This document shows, one piece after another, positions 1-12,066 of a stretch of DNA of 64,000 nt (positions are counted from its first letter, which is position 1; every line of letters starts with the position of its first letter). The position numbers and the translations under genes were made by a program. The notes under the pieces are model-generated. The model was not told the DNA's origin, ran no database searches, and worked only from the letters and a program-made list of their open reading frames with translations. The stretch comes from Termitomyces sp. T153. Lineage: Eukaryota > Basidiomycota > Agaricomycetes > Agaricales > Lyophyllaceae. The DNA lies in the NCBI GenBank assembly GCA_018296165.2, contig JACKQL020000054.1:288856-352855 (forward strand), written 5' to 3'.

Positions 1-259
1 GCTTCAAGTTGGACACAATTTTCTCAGCCCACTGGTTCAGTAGACCCAACCTTTGATTGCCCAAGCAATCTGTCACCTCCCTCAAGATCACCTGCAATGA
101 TGCATTGACAGTCAACACCCTAATCAAAAACCACATCTTCATAGGTGGCCAACAAGTCCCAATCAGAAAGGATATCTGTGAGCCTATATAATGTGATGAC
201 TGCTAGAGACATGGCCACATTCAGAAGGGCTATAAGACAAAGAATGCTGCAGATCATGC

Positions 260-1770
260 TTGAGAAAGAACCACTCATTGACATCCTGCAAGGTAGTGAA
301 GCACAGATGCATGTCCTGTGAGTTGAAATCTGCTTACATGAGCTCAGACCACAGCTGTGCCAAGTTCCTCAAATGCTGCTCTGACCTCAATGCTCAGCTC
401 CCTGAAAACCACATGCCATACTTTCCCATGGACAATTCACTGACCTGAGTTATAGCTCCCCCCCCAGTGCACCCCCAAGCCCACATCCAAACTCACCTGC
501 CTGCTTGCCTCATTCCCACTACATCTGTCTTTGCAGCTCCCCCCCCCAGCCCCCTCAAACTCAGCACCATGCAACCAACCCTTGACCCAATGCACACCTG
601 CAGGCTCCTGCACCCCCAGCAGGATGGGCAACTTGGATGACTTTGCTGAATTTACCTCCCAGCTTGGGAGCCAGAGGACTATGCAAAGTGACATCTCCTC
701 CTCCTCTACTAAATGATGAATCACTGCACCACCAGAGCCCCTGGCAGACTTTGCATTTGGCAACAAAACACTGACAAGTCAGGCACTGTGCAAGCAGAGG
801 TCCTGGCTGCAGCTTGCCCTGAGGACTGGGATGTGCTTGCTATTCAAGAGCCATTTCTTGACCACATGGGTAATACAAAAGCAAACAGATACTAGAGAGT
901 AATTTACCTGTCTGATCACTGATGCAATGGAAGCTTTCATATATGTTCTGTACTCCTGATTGACACTAACATTTCCATAGATGCATACACCCAATTACCC
1001 ATGAGCTCTACAGAGTGGCTTGAAATACAGTCTCCTGCCATTCTCATTGAGACAGCAGAGGCCTTTGACCACAAAGTTACTGACCTATCTTCCATCCTGC
1101 AAGAAGTAGTTTTTCTGGACCAGATAGTGCTGCTCCACAGGCCCTGTCCTCACATGAAAAGATGGTGGAATAATGACCTCAAGAAGCTGAAGTCCAAACA
1201 TTAACAAGCCTGCAACCAAGCCTTCAAGTTCCACAACATTTCCAATCACCCCACAAAGGCTGAGGTTTGCAGGCTATCCTGCAAGATGGACTCAGCCATC
1301 CAGCAGGCAAGGGAAACCCACTGGATGGAATGGCTCTAGAATATTGAAATGTGGTAAATCTACCTCACCAACAAATACACTGTCAATGAACCCAGGCATG
1401 CCAGGAAGGTTGCCACTGCTCTGTTTCTCAACATTCAGGAGGCATCCCCCAACACAGTCAAAGCACATATGGAGGAATGAGGGGTCCCCTCCACCTATGG
1501 ACTGCATGCTCTCCAACAGGCACACATGCCTGAAGTTTGAAGACTTCATATTGGACTTGCTGCCCATATCTAATAGCACTACTCAGGAATGCCCTCTCTT
1601 AATGCTCTACTACTCCTTCTACAATGCTGCCTTGATTGGCATGGCCATCATATTCAGCAAGTCAGAACTTGTGTTGATGATGCTATGTTCCTCACAGTTG
1701 CTGAGTCTCTGACAGAGATCCATGCTGTGATTATGGACATGATGGAGCATGCTGGAGGTGGTTTCTAGTA
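260..1770 (+). mobile_element. Decayed LINE (non-LTR retrotransposon)
   Basis: Three broken pieces appear in LINE order. At 260-448 is the end of ORF1: Cys/His-rich, then a CAKFLKC..LNAQLPENHMPYFP motif like the C-terminus of basidiomycete LINE ORF1 proteins. At 725-895 is the start of an endonuclease/exonuclease/phosphatase domain, with WQQNTDKS and DWDVLAIQEPFLDHMGNT. At 1001-1204 is the post-endonuclease segment ending in RWWNNDLKKLKSKH. Reverse-transcriptase fragments with shifts and stops follow to about 1770, such as LLYYSFYNAALIGMAI. The whole stretch has no CpG dinucleotide. It is not functional. The 3' limit is a guess. Confidence 0.75.
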
Positions 1771-2836
1771 GTCTACTGAGAATTATTCCTCCTTTGAACT
1801 TTCTAAATTAGTCCAACTTTGTTGCAACATTCTTCATCAGCTGGAAATTATGGTTTGTCTTTACTCATTAGTTTACATGACTTGTCTGATATGTATTCAT
1901 GTCCTTACAGGGCACACTTGAAATTCTTGAAGAAGAACATGGACTCCCAACAGCATTGAATGTTTCAATTATGGCATATCATATATCTCTTGGTGGATGC
2001 TGGAGTCATCTATGGTGTACTTCAGGTAGGATTTTGTGATCTTAGTGTCTATGGAAAGGATGATTGTCAACCATACAGCTGCTTTACATTGTTATTCCAC
2101 TCCAATTGATTTGCTGTACTTATCTTTGTTGAAGCAATATCCATCTCAGTACATACAATCCTTCCTGCACATGCTTACTCTTTACAGACTGTCTAACCAG
2201 CATTGACAATTTCCCTCATCCATGGGCCATTCTCAATTGTGGGTGTGCATGAGACTGTGAATTCACTTCAAATTCCTTCTCCAAGTGTATAATTGGATGC
2301 CAGGTCCATTTCAACAATCAAGCACATCTACTTTGAGCTACAATATATTTATTGTCTGCTTTTGGACTGTCAACTTCTATGATACCTACTTATCTATTGA
2401 AATTTTCATAGAATATCTGCTTCTGGACATAGTTGATCCTTGGTTTCAAACTTAAGAATTATATGTTGACTACTTTCATCATGCAAAAACAGGGACATCT
2501 ATCCCACACATCCAGGTATCACAATTGGCTACTATACAATCATCTCACCCTGCTCAGCATTTCAGTTCAACATTATACCTATTGGTTGCAAACTTGGAGT
2601 TCTAGATGGCAATGACATGAATGCTGTAGCTGGGATATGGAATGTAGCTGAACTCTGGCTTACACTTGTACCTGTGAGATTCTCAGTATGGCAGTGAACA
2701 TCAAGCACTAGGCATTGTATGTTTCAATAGGACTCTGTCTGTCAACTCTGAATATGTAACATCCTTGACTAGCTTGTATATCAGCTAATAATGTTATCAC
2801 ACTTGTGTATCTGGGAATATACTCCAACCCTTCTGT
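1771..2836. other. CpG-free AT-rich stretch without a gene
   Basis: No coding region longer than about 60 codons is convincing here. Composition matches the LINE relic to the left (no CpG, TpG/CpA rich), so it is probably further transposon debris. Composition changes abruptly at 2837, where CpG-rich DNA starts. Confidence 0.5.
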
Positions 2837-2929
2837 CGGGGGGTCGGACCGGGAGGCGATCGGGTATCTGGATGCATCAGAGACGCCACATCCTCGGACG
2901 TCATGTTGGTGTTTGTCCGCGGGGCGGGC

Positions 2930-2937
2930 TATAAAAG
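2930..2937 (+). promoter_or_regulatory. TATA box of the RRM gene
   Basis: TATAAAAG lies 57 bases before the ATG at 2994, inside a GC-rich promoter that begins right after the CpG-free transposon block. The short distance implies a short 5' leader. Confidence 0.55.
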
Positions 2938-2993
2938 CGGGCTGGGCGAGTGTGGGAGAGCGTTGTTGATTATTGTACCCTCTACTATTACTA

Positions 2994-5900
2994 TATGGGC
3001 TCCCCGCTCGTGCTGCCTCCGCTCCCCGACTCGCCTCCGTCCGACCGCAGCGGCCCGATCCGCCTCGACTCCACCAGCGACGAGTACGACGACTCGTCCT
3101 CGTCCGACGTCGAGATCTACCTCAACTGCGAGCCGTCCCCGACCCTCCCCCCCGCCCCCGCCCGGCTCACCATCCCCCTCCCCGACCTCTCCAGCCCCGA
3201 GCCCTCCCACCCCGACACAAAGCCAGACATGGCCGGAAAGACTCCCAACGTGTACATCAACGGGCTCCCCCCGCACTTTCCCGAGGACCAGCTCTACGCC
3301 CTCGCCGCCCCCTTTGGGCCCGTCAGGAGCGTCAGGACCTTCACGAGGCATGTCAGGGACAGTGAGAGTGGCTACGGCTTTGTCCTGTGCGTTGTGTTTT
3401 TTTTTTTCCAATTTTTTTTTATGCGCTTGCTCACCCACGCCCACACCCAGATTCGAATCCATAGACGCCGCAGAAAAATGTATAGCGTCCCTCCGCAGGT
3501 ACCGCAATCTACACCCCACATTCTCCAAGGTACGTCCCCTCCCCAATCCAACCCCAACAAACTAACACGCCCACAGCAAGCCCACAAGATCCCAGGCATG
3601 CGCCCCCACCCGCCCCTCGACATCCATCTCGGCGCGTTACGCGCAGAGTCCGAGTGGGACAATGAGGCCGAGGGGGGTGTACCTGCGCCTCTCGAAGCGG
3701 GTGCTCGTGATTCCGTTGACGCAGGCCCAGGACACGAAACGACTGCACCTGCACCTGCACCGGCGGCAGCGGGCAGCGCGGCGTTCAAAGCAAAAATGGA
3801 GAGTTTGCATGATAAGAGTAGCACGAATTTGTATATGGAGGGGTGCGTTTGTTTTTTTTGAGCGAGTTTTTTTTTTACTCGAGAGAACGAGTTTTTCGCT
3901 CTTCGTCACAATTATGCCCCGTACTAACCCACCACTCAGCCTACCACTAAGCATCGACGAACAGGTACGCCCCCCTTTCTTTCCTTCCCACGCCCACGGT
4001 GGCGCTGATCAACACACAGACACTCGCAGCACTCGTATCCCCGCACCGCATAAGCAGCTCCAGGTTCTTCCAGACGAGACTCAGCAACCCGCCGAGGATC
4101 ATTGCATTTGTCAGGTATGTTTTCTGCTCTAAGCCGTTCCCTCACTTCCCTCCCCCTCCTGACGCTGATGCCCCTCACCTACACAGATTTGAAACGCGCG
4201 CGGGCGCCGAAGAGATCATCGAGCGCCTCCATGGACGGATGGTGCGTGGATGGAACGACGCAGGGAGCAGGATTAGCGTGCGGTTCGCGGATACGGCCGA
4301 GCAGAGAGAGTTGAGGGTACGTGTTCAATCTGCAACGCCTACCTATCCCTCATACTCTTCCCACCAGCGAACCGAACGCATGACGCGCGAAGGCGAAGAG
4401 AGTCCGGCAAGACTTACGATTGCGCAAGCTGCGTTGCTGAATTTGCATGGACAGGATCTGCGTGTGCCTGGGGCTGTGTCTGGTGCATCGTCTGTGTCTG
4501 CGTCTGCGTCAGTGTCCAACAAGCCTCCTTCTGTGTCTCCTGCTGCTTCCGTACACTCCGCTTATCCCCACCCGCATCCACATTTGGGACATTCGGTGCA
4601 TTTGGCCCTCCCGCCACCGCCACCGCAGCCTAGCACCCGTGTTCCGACGCCACGTCAGGCGATGCAGATGCAGATGCAGATGCAGATGCCTGTTCCTGAG
4701 TATCAGGGGCAGGGCCAGGGCCGCTCTGCGCATCCGCATCTGGGGTCAGGGTATCCGAATGCGCATGCGCATGCGCACGCGCAGAGATCGAGGGGGTATG
4801 TGCGTACCCCGCCTTTTGCGGTTGATTATTCGCTTGCGCCTGTGGGGAGGGGGTATACGCACGCGCAGCAGCAGAGGTCCGATGCGATGGATATGGAGAT
4901 GGATGTGGGGATTGGGATGGGGGTTGGGGAGGCGGGGCAGGGGCAGGGGCAGGGTGTGCATGTGCGTGGTATGGATCCTGCGATGGCTGCGTTGTTTGAT
5001 TCGCTTCATGTTGGGCATGGGGAGAATGAGTTTGCGAGTAATAGGCATGGTGGGGAGTGGGAGTGGGAGTGTGAGGATGGGTATGGGTATGGGTATGGGC
5101 GTGAGGATGGGTATGGGCGTGGGCGGGGTCTGGGCGGGGGAGGGGGCAGCGGGGTGGGTATCGGTATGGAGGTGGGAGGGGAGGGGAGGATGGGTATGCG
5201 TTTGAGGGTGAGGATGGGTATGCGTTTGAGAGGCCGGTGTCGAGGGGGGTTGGGGGGCATGCGCATGCGCATCATGCGTATACGCATCAGCAGCACCAGC
5301 ACCAGCACCAGCACCAGCAGTATGCGTATCACGGCCAGGGACAGGGACAGGGGAGGTCTGCGAGCGTGAGAGCTGGGGCGGGTGGTGGTGGGTATACTGC
5401 TACTGAGGAGTTTATTATGCGTGCGCATGCGGATTCGGTTGCGGCGCGCCAGCAGCAGCAGTACTCGAACTCGAGCCCGTTGATGCAGCAGTACCAGACA
5501 CAGACACAGACACAGCTGCGTCGTCGACCTGCACCGCCGCCGCTTGATCTTGCGCCGAATATGAATACGATGCGGAAGAGGAGGGATAGCGAGTCGGTTG
5601 GTGGTGGTGGGGAGACGTTTGGTGTTGGTGCGAGGGCGTACAAGTCTGCTGGAGCTGGGTACTCGCCTGCGATGGGTAGTGTGCCGCTCGTTGGAGAGGA
5701 TGAGTTCCATGCGGGTGTGGGTGTGGGTGTGAAGCATCGGGTTCATTCTGGGAGGTTGGGGCAGGGTGAGAAGGTCCAGCAGCATCAGCATCAGCATCAG
5801 CAGCAGCAGCAGCAGCAACAACACCAGCAGCATGAGCAGCAGAACATGGACATGAACACGAACATGCACACGAACATGAATATGGATACAAATACGAATA

Positions 5901-6787
5901 CGAGTCCGCTTTTGAACGTGAATCAGCAGAATCAGCATGCGAATAACCAGACTCAGGCTCAGGCTCAGGCTCAGGTTTCTTCTTCTTTGAATCAGCAGCA
6001 GCAGCAGCAGCAGCAGCATACGCAAAACTACCAGCAGGCGCATCTACGGTCATCGACGCTCCCGCATCGTGCGGCCCCGGGGGCTGCGCATGCGGCGAGA
6101 CACTATCAGCACAATAGTATGAGTATTGCTATTACGTCCGGCGGCGCGGGATCGCTTTCGAATCAGCTTTCGTTTGGGAATGGTGGTGGTGGGAATAGTA
6201 TCGCTGCCGCTGCCAATAACAACAGCAACAACAACAGCAGCAGTAACGGTAACAGTAACAGCAACAACAGTAACAGTAACAGCAACAGCAACAGCAATCA
6301 GAACTACAGATCGAACATGAACATGAACTGTTCGAGCCCGCAAGCGCAGACGTTGTATGATAGTAATGTGGCGCATGATGGTGGTGGAGGTGGGTATGAG
6401 GAGGTGAAGAGTCCTGGTGTGGCGGGGACGTTGCAGAGGTATCATCATCCGAATCATCAGCGGCATGGGAGGACGCGTTCGCAGTCTCGTGTGCATGGGC
6501 ATGGGCATGGGCAGCAGCAGCAGCAGAAGCAGCAGCATCAGAGCTCGTCGAACCAGAACGTGGGCCAGCAGTACCTCGACTCGCCGACTGCGGACTCGCC
6601 TGCGCTCGTTTCGCCTGCGCTTACGTATTCGCGTGATACGCCGTCTACGCTTAGTCCTGCTACGCCGTTTTTTAGTGCGCTTGAGCCTGCGGGGATGGGT
6701 GGTGGTGTTGGTTGTGTGCAGGAAGGGGGGAGTTTGAAGATGGGGCAGGTTGGGGTCGGACGGGAACGGGAACGGGAGCAGGCGTAG
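2994..6787 (+). CDS. Two-RRM RNA-binding protein with long Q/N/H-rich tail
   Basis: Exons are inferred as 2994-3386, 3451-3529, 3577-3842, 3940-3964, 4020-4114, 4187-4316 and 4368 onward, all with GT..AG introns that keep the frame. RRM1 starts near residue 84 (NVYINGLPPHF, then GYGFVLFES across intron 1). RRM2 starts near residue 238 (TNLYMEGLPLSIDEQ..RIIAFVRFETRAGAEE..ISVRFADT), similar to the ELAV/MSSP-like fungal RRM proteins. The tail of roughly 800 residues holds MQMQMQ, HAHAHAH, GYGYGYG, HQHQHQ, poly-Q and NSNSN runs, a prion-like composition typical of RNP-granule proteins. The coding frame shifts between 5105 and 5369 (from the frame of 4368 to that of 6785). Either a very short intron, for example 5154-5188, or an indel in the G-rich repeat is needed. 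A 3' intron at 6749-6902 would give a different C-terminus ending at 6983. The role in mRNA binding is inferred from the domains. Confidence 0.85.
5041..5235 (+). repeat. G-rich coding minisatellite (GGGTATGGG type)
   Basis: Tandem 6- to 12-base units (gggtatgggtatggg, gaggatgggtatgcg) encode Gly-Tyr and Glu-Asp-Gly-Tyr repeats in the RRM protein. The frame of the gene changes inside or next to this array, which makes it a likely place for slippage or for a misread base. Confidence 0.7.
5776..6305 (+). repeat. Coding CAG/CAN and AAC/AGC repeats
   Basis: CAGCATCAGCAT, (CAG)n and (AAC/AGT/AGC)n arrays encode HQ, poly-Q and N/S runs in the C-terminal tail of the RRM protein. Long antisense reading frames over this stretch are only mirrors of these repeats. 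Confidence 0.8.
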
Positions 6788-8108
6788 GGGTGCGTGGGTA
6801 GGATGGGGATAGGTGTAGAGTGGGTGAGTGGGTGAGTGGGTGAGTGGGTGAGTGGTTTTTTGTTTTTTGTGAGGTTGGGGTTGATTTTTGATTGATATGC
6901 AGAACGCCAACGTCAATCTATCAGCTTTTCGAGCCCCAATCGAATTCAGGACTATCGCAAAACAAAAGAAAACTCGTCGCTAGCTATTTTTTTTTCTATT
7001 CCGGGTTCTTTTTTCTTTCTTTCTCGATGCTATATACCGTCACCCCGAATTCATATAACAACCAGTCTCTTAGCCCCCCCCCCCTCGCACTCGCTCGCAC
7101 TTTTTTCAGCTTACTACGTACTGCTATCGATTCCAAGATTACATACCAATATCAGATACCTTTCCTTGTTCTTTCCGTGCATCATCATTCCGTATCGTAT
7201 ACCTCGCACCCCTCGCTATTACCCAGACTGTTTCCTTCTGCACCCTCGCTATTACCCAGACTGTTTCTCTCTCTCTTTCTCTCTTTCTCCCCCTCTCTCT
7301 TTACTTTTCATCATCGAACAAGTCGTCCATCAGTTATCGAATCAGCACTCCGTACTCGGACGATTACGATTATAGCTATTACATCCCCAGTTCTTTCTCT
7401 TTGTCACTACGCGCAGCCCTCTGCCCCTGTCGATTTCCAATTTCCATCCCTGACTCTGAATCCATCGCGTCCCCCCCCACCCCCTTGCACATGAACACGA
7501 CGAACGTACGTACAGACTTTGACTTTGACTTTTTTTGCTATGGTGGTTGTTGGTATAGGTTTGAAGCGAGGAGTAGAAGATGAGTATGAGTATTAGCTAT
7601 AGATGGTGTTAGTTTAGAAATATATGACGTGTGTTTGTGAGAGCTGTGTGCTTGTGGGCGCGTTCCCCTGTTCGTTCTTCGTTCTTCGTTTTCCTGATTT
7701 TGATATGGGTGGATTTTGATTGGTAGGCGTTATTAGCCTCGTCACCCGCCACGCCAATTTGATTCTCTTTATTGTTCGCTACCTTTTTGGGACTTGTCCT
7801 GTGTTGCGGCACTAATCCCTTCTCCGTGTTTACTAGACTTTGTCTAGAAGAGTATTCTCGTATTATATAAATACTTACTTACTATATACAAGACTCCTTT
7901 TTCCTCAGTTGTGTCAATATTACGTTGCGACTCTGAGGGTATGTCATTGCCACCTACCGTTACCATACAGATTACTTACTTGCTCTGCAGGTAATAAATA
8001 TAGTTGTACGTTGCGACTTTGATGTCTTGCCACCGCGTTTGCTGTACAAATTTCAGTCTTCGAAGCTGGAAAATTTCAAAAAAAAGAGCCTAAAGATACA
8101 AGTATTGC
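6788..8108. other. Intergenic region between two convergent genes
   Basis: It contains 3' flank of the RRM gene, a (gagtgggt)n run at 6822-6855, long pyrimidine tracts near 7070-7100 and 7260-7310, and AT-rich DNA near 7860-7890. The short phrase ttgcgact occurs near both 7925 and 8010. The only plausible coding piece is the optional last exon of the RRM gene at 6903-6983. No other gene is supported. Confidence 0.5.
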
Positions 8109-10760
8109 CTATATTCCTGGAATGATGCGTGATAAGAGATTTTCTAGATCGTCCCAGAACATGATCCAGTCCTTTGGAAGATTTACGTCTTGGGCATTTC
8201 GAAAACTCATTGAAGACCTTCTTTCCCATTCCCCAGATGGCCGAGGATCATCTGGCTTTTCTCCGTCGAGCCTGGATATGACCGTGGCCATATCTGGACG
8301 CTCCGAGGGCCGTAGGCTCCAGCAATCCGTCATCAAGCTCCAGATACGATCGTTCAGCCCATGCTTCAACCAAGCAGGGTCATCCGGCTGAGGGCATGTT
8401 GGTGTTACGCCTTGCATGACCTTTTTCCTGACGGTTGCCAGATTCGGTGTCTCGAAGAACGGAAGGTTTCCGGTGAATGTCTAGAACGAATCGAGTGTCA
8501 GATCAAATTTGGCAGTTGTGTTCAAATTTACTTCATAGCAGATGCTGGCCCAGGCGTAGACATCACTTGCTTTGCTGTTGTATACTTTGTCGTCTACGTC
8601 TTCAACGGGATCTAGTAATTCTGGCGCTTGCCATAGACGCGTGCCTCCTCTGGAGGCGATCGTAGACTGTGAAGCCCACCTAATGATTTGGGAATCAGTT
8701 ACGCTCGAGAGGCCGAAATCGCCGACACAAGCTCGGCCAGAACTATCGACGAGGACGTTTAGCTTATGCCGACAAATGTCAATTTGATCGCTTCGAGATG
8801 AAACAAGAATTAGCCTTACTCCTTTCAAATCTCCATGAACGATGTCATTGCGATGTAAGTAATCGACTCCAGCTGCTACGTCGTGGCACTGAGAATTCAC
8901 GTGGCATCAAATCTAACCATTGTCTCTTAATCTAGGAATACTTACGAGGAGGATACGATCTGCATCAGGATTGTGAGTCAAGTATTCAACAAGGTTGCCG
9001 TTTTGAGCCCAACGCGAAACAAAGGATATGCGCGAACGAAATTTTGATATGCCATAGAAAGGAAGGATATTGGGATGGGAGAGTTGGCCCCAGACAATAG
9101 CCTCCCTTGCATATACCTTTGTAACAGTCTCAGAGCAGGTTTCATTAACTGATGACAAGAGACAAACCTTGGACATATGCTCCGAAAGTGGGCGTTGATA
9201 AACTCTGATTACCTTACAGCATGTTTCTTCGCCTTGAAAGAGGACTTTGTACACGTCAGCGTAACTACCCGAGGAGACTGCTTCATCCTCGAGGGCAGGT
9301 ACAGGACCATTTAAGGAGAAACGAGTTGGGTATAGTTCGGTTTTTTGGGAGAGCCGTCGCATAGCAGCGATCATTTGCGCACGACTCTGGAAATTGTCGG
9401 TATCCAGAAGCTACCAGAAGAATTTAGTTCGTTCATGCCCGATATTAGCAGCGCTGGGCGATAAAACTTACCAATTGAAAGGCATCGAGAATCTTCTGGG
9501 CTTCGTCTCCACTGCAGGATAGCAACTGCCGATACTGTTCGACATTCCTGAAAATTTCGTTGAGTGATGCCCCGACTTTGATTTGTTTCTCCATTAGGAG
9601 AAGCTTTCGTTGTCCTTCCTCTTCCTTTTTTCTTATTTCCTCCTCCCTTCGCGTAAGCTCCTCCTCTCTTTGTTCCATTTCCACCTTTCCTTGCTTGATG
9701 TCCTCCTGCTGCCTCCTCAGCTGTCCCTCCCACCGACTCATCTCTTCTTCCCTTTGCTTGACATCCTCCTTTCCTCTCTTGAGTTCCTCTTCCTTCTTTC
9801 CCATTTCTATCACCCACCCCGTCATCTCCTCCTCCTTTTTCTCAACTTCTCTCTCCCTCCTTTTCATCTCTTCCTCAACCCGCTTCACCATTTTTTCCCA
9901 TCGTCTCATCTCCGTTCGCCTCATTTCCGCATCTCTCAGCTTGGATTCTTCTGAATATGCATCAGAATCCTCGTTTTGATTAGCCTCCCTCTCTGGACTC
10001 AAGGGACTCCTTGGGTTAGAGATGGATGTCGACGACTTCGCACCCATACCCGCGAACCAAGCTGGGATATACCATTGTGTCCGCCGTTGCTCAGACTCGC
10101 GACGAGGCGAGGGAGCGTACCACGATTTCCCACTATCTGAACTAGGTATGCTGACAACTTCTCTTCTTCCAGAAGGACGCGAGTGTGATTCTGTAGGGGA
10201 GACACGCGCTGGCTCTGTGATTTGAGTCAGCAACGTCTATTTGAGCTAAGTGACGTGTTTGGAAAGATCAACTTACCCTCCGAATAGTTCTGAGCGTATG
10301 ATGGCTCACGAGTCAGAGTAGGTGAACTTTCCGAAGACTTGACCACCAGAGAATTCCTTGATTGTTGACCATAGAGGGTTTTGTTTCTGGAGTCATGAGA
10401 GGTGTGATACGGCAGATAGATGTCTTCACGAGGCAGTGGGGCTTGCATACTTTGCGAAGGACTCTTGAGTATAATCTCTTCTGAGTTGAAGTATTGTGCA
10501 TGAGCTTCATCAATATCGTAGCGGCCTCGGCGTTCTTTTCCCGCACGTTCTCCTCCCGAAAGCTGCTTCTCCTTTTTTCCTGCTGCCTTTTCTTTGTGCA
10601 TCGATTGTTTATCCTGATCCGTCTTATCCAGTTGCTTCTCTTGGGGCCTCTGATGTTCCGAAATTGCGGGCGGATCTGGTAGTGGCTTAGGAGACTGTGT
10701 AGCAGGCGAGTCGAGAGACGGAAGGACAGGTAACGGCGCATGAGAGGCAAGCGTCATCAT
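8109..10760 (-). CDS. TKL-type protein kinase with coiled coil
   Basis: Read from 10760 downward. The N-terminus is Pro/Ser-rich and then charged (about 160 residues to 10273). After an intron comes a Ser/Pro-rich piece and a coiled coil of about 130 residues at 9540-9940 (EEEMKRREREVEKKEEEM and similar). A helical segment follows (YRQLLSC..AQKILDAFQLV, LLDTDNFQ..MIAAMRRLSQKTELYP), then a kinase domain. The glycine loop is SSGSYADVYKV, the ATP lysine sits in CCKVIRVY, the catalytic loop is HGDLKG with Asp kept, and the metal site is GDFGLSS. APELL and SDVYAWASICYE match the APE and F-helix motifs. Short introns interrupt the domain, one of 57 bases directly after HGDLKG. All key residues are present, so activity is plausible. 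This belongs to the expanded agaricomycete TKL kinases. The substrate is unknown. Confidence 0.85.
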
Positions 10761-11225
10761 AGGCTAGAACTGGGAGGTGATGAAGTGTATGAGGCGACAC
10801 AAATTGTAGTTTTCAGATTTGAGAAAGGGTCAGCGGGCAACACATTCGAAGTTGACAAGAAAATGTTGTCTGTACGAGAGATTCAATACAGTTGAATTTC
10901 CCAAGGATGTCAGCGTAGGCGCCCGTTTGTCATATACGTAGCGATGTCGTGGACTCATAACATATGCTAACGTGCTTCAAGTTGGAGTGGCAATCGAGAC
11001 TTGGAAATGGTACAGTGTAGAACACTAAAAGGCGCCCAAGAGTCAAGTGAACTGCTCCCCCGACTTTTTTTCTAAAGGGATACTAGGGACAAGGATATTC
11101 GGAGTCTGAAATAGTCATGTGATTATCTCACCCTTAGAATATTTTTCCAAAAGAAAGTGGAAGCTATTGACCCCCAGCAATGCGAAGCAAACACGTGACT
11201 CTCAGAAATTGTACAAAAACAAGTG
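10761..11225. other. Upstream region of the kinase gene
   Basis: No gene seen. This is probably promoter and 5' leader of the minus-strand kinase. It still contains CpG, unlike the block to the right. Confidence 0.4.
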
Positions 11226-11250
11226 CGGCTACATATTTCACTGTGTATAG

Positions 11251-11690
11251 ATGTATAGTAATTGTGTTGCTTTGGATACATGCGCCAAAAAGCTTGTCAA
11301 AGTATCCTCAGCCAATTCCTCAAAAAAGCAGCCACATACCTTAGAATCAGAGGTCATTGACCTTACAACCTCCTCCCCACCTCCAGAAATCACCGAAGAT
11401 ATATTAACTAACAGTCCACTTTGCAGCTCATCATTCAGGATGGGAGCAGTGATGAATAAGAGGTAAATACTCAGAACCAACAATTGAGTTCCTATTAACC
11501 TTGTTACAGTTAGATGATCATATGGAACAGTTCCAAAAGAAAGCCAGAAAGCCAATGCATTTGAAGAGGCAGCACAGATCCTTTGTAGTCCGACCCAGAC
11601 TGAGATGAAGTCCTTGAGTGATTGCAAATTCAGTTGTAACATCATGGATTTCATTGATGATAAATATTTGAATTTACAAGAAAACAGGTA
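11251..11690 (+). pseudogene. Possible protein-coding fragment of unknown origin
   Basis: The plus strand reads like protein around ESEVIDLTTSSPPPEITEDI, followed by a possible intron at 11462-11510 and more reading frame to about 11690. VIDLT resembles a SUMO-interacting core (hydrophobic residues plus acidic flank). There is no convincing start, no recognised domain, and the region lies at the edge of a transposon block. It may be a transposon-derived or captured gene fragment. Confidence 0.25.
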
Positions 11691-12066
11691 GGATACATGA
11701 AATTACATGAGAAGAAGGATGATTGGAGTCTTAAAATGATGAGTACACAATACAATGGGATATACATGGCACTGGTGAGAAATCAGTAGCCCTTAGCTTT
11801 GTTTTTGTATGTTAAGTCCTGTACCTGGCAATTTCTGATGGTCACATGCTTGCTTTGCACTGTTGTGTCAATAGCTCCCACTCAGATTCCAGCACTAGCT
11901 GTGTCCCATAAGTAGCTAGAAAAGTGTTGAGTCCATGGACAATGTGTCTATTATTGGACACACTGTGACTCAGTTGGTATGATAACAACTCTATCAGAGA
12001 TAAGTGTACCTATTGGACAAAAGGTAGTTTGTCAGTACTACTGTGTAGGTAGGTATAAATATACTA
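11691..12066. other. CpG-poor flank of the left solo LTR
   Basis: No gene or domain recognised. It reads continuously into 13077 once the LTR insertion is removed (the ACTAT target-site duplicate is at 12063-12067), so it belonged to the same older sequence as the copia relic on the right. Confidence 0.4.

Noticed and set aside
5006..6916. Long minus-strand frames (up to 345 codons) opposite the RRM gene
   Set aside because: They are Leu/Arg/His/Pro runs that mirror the plus-strand triplet repeats, and no domain or splice pattern supports them.
9560..9979. Plus-strand frames rich in Ser/Phe/Leu
   Set aside because: Antisense of the Lys/Glu coiled coil of the minus-strand kinase.
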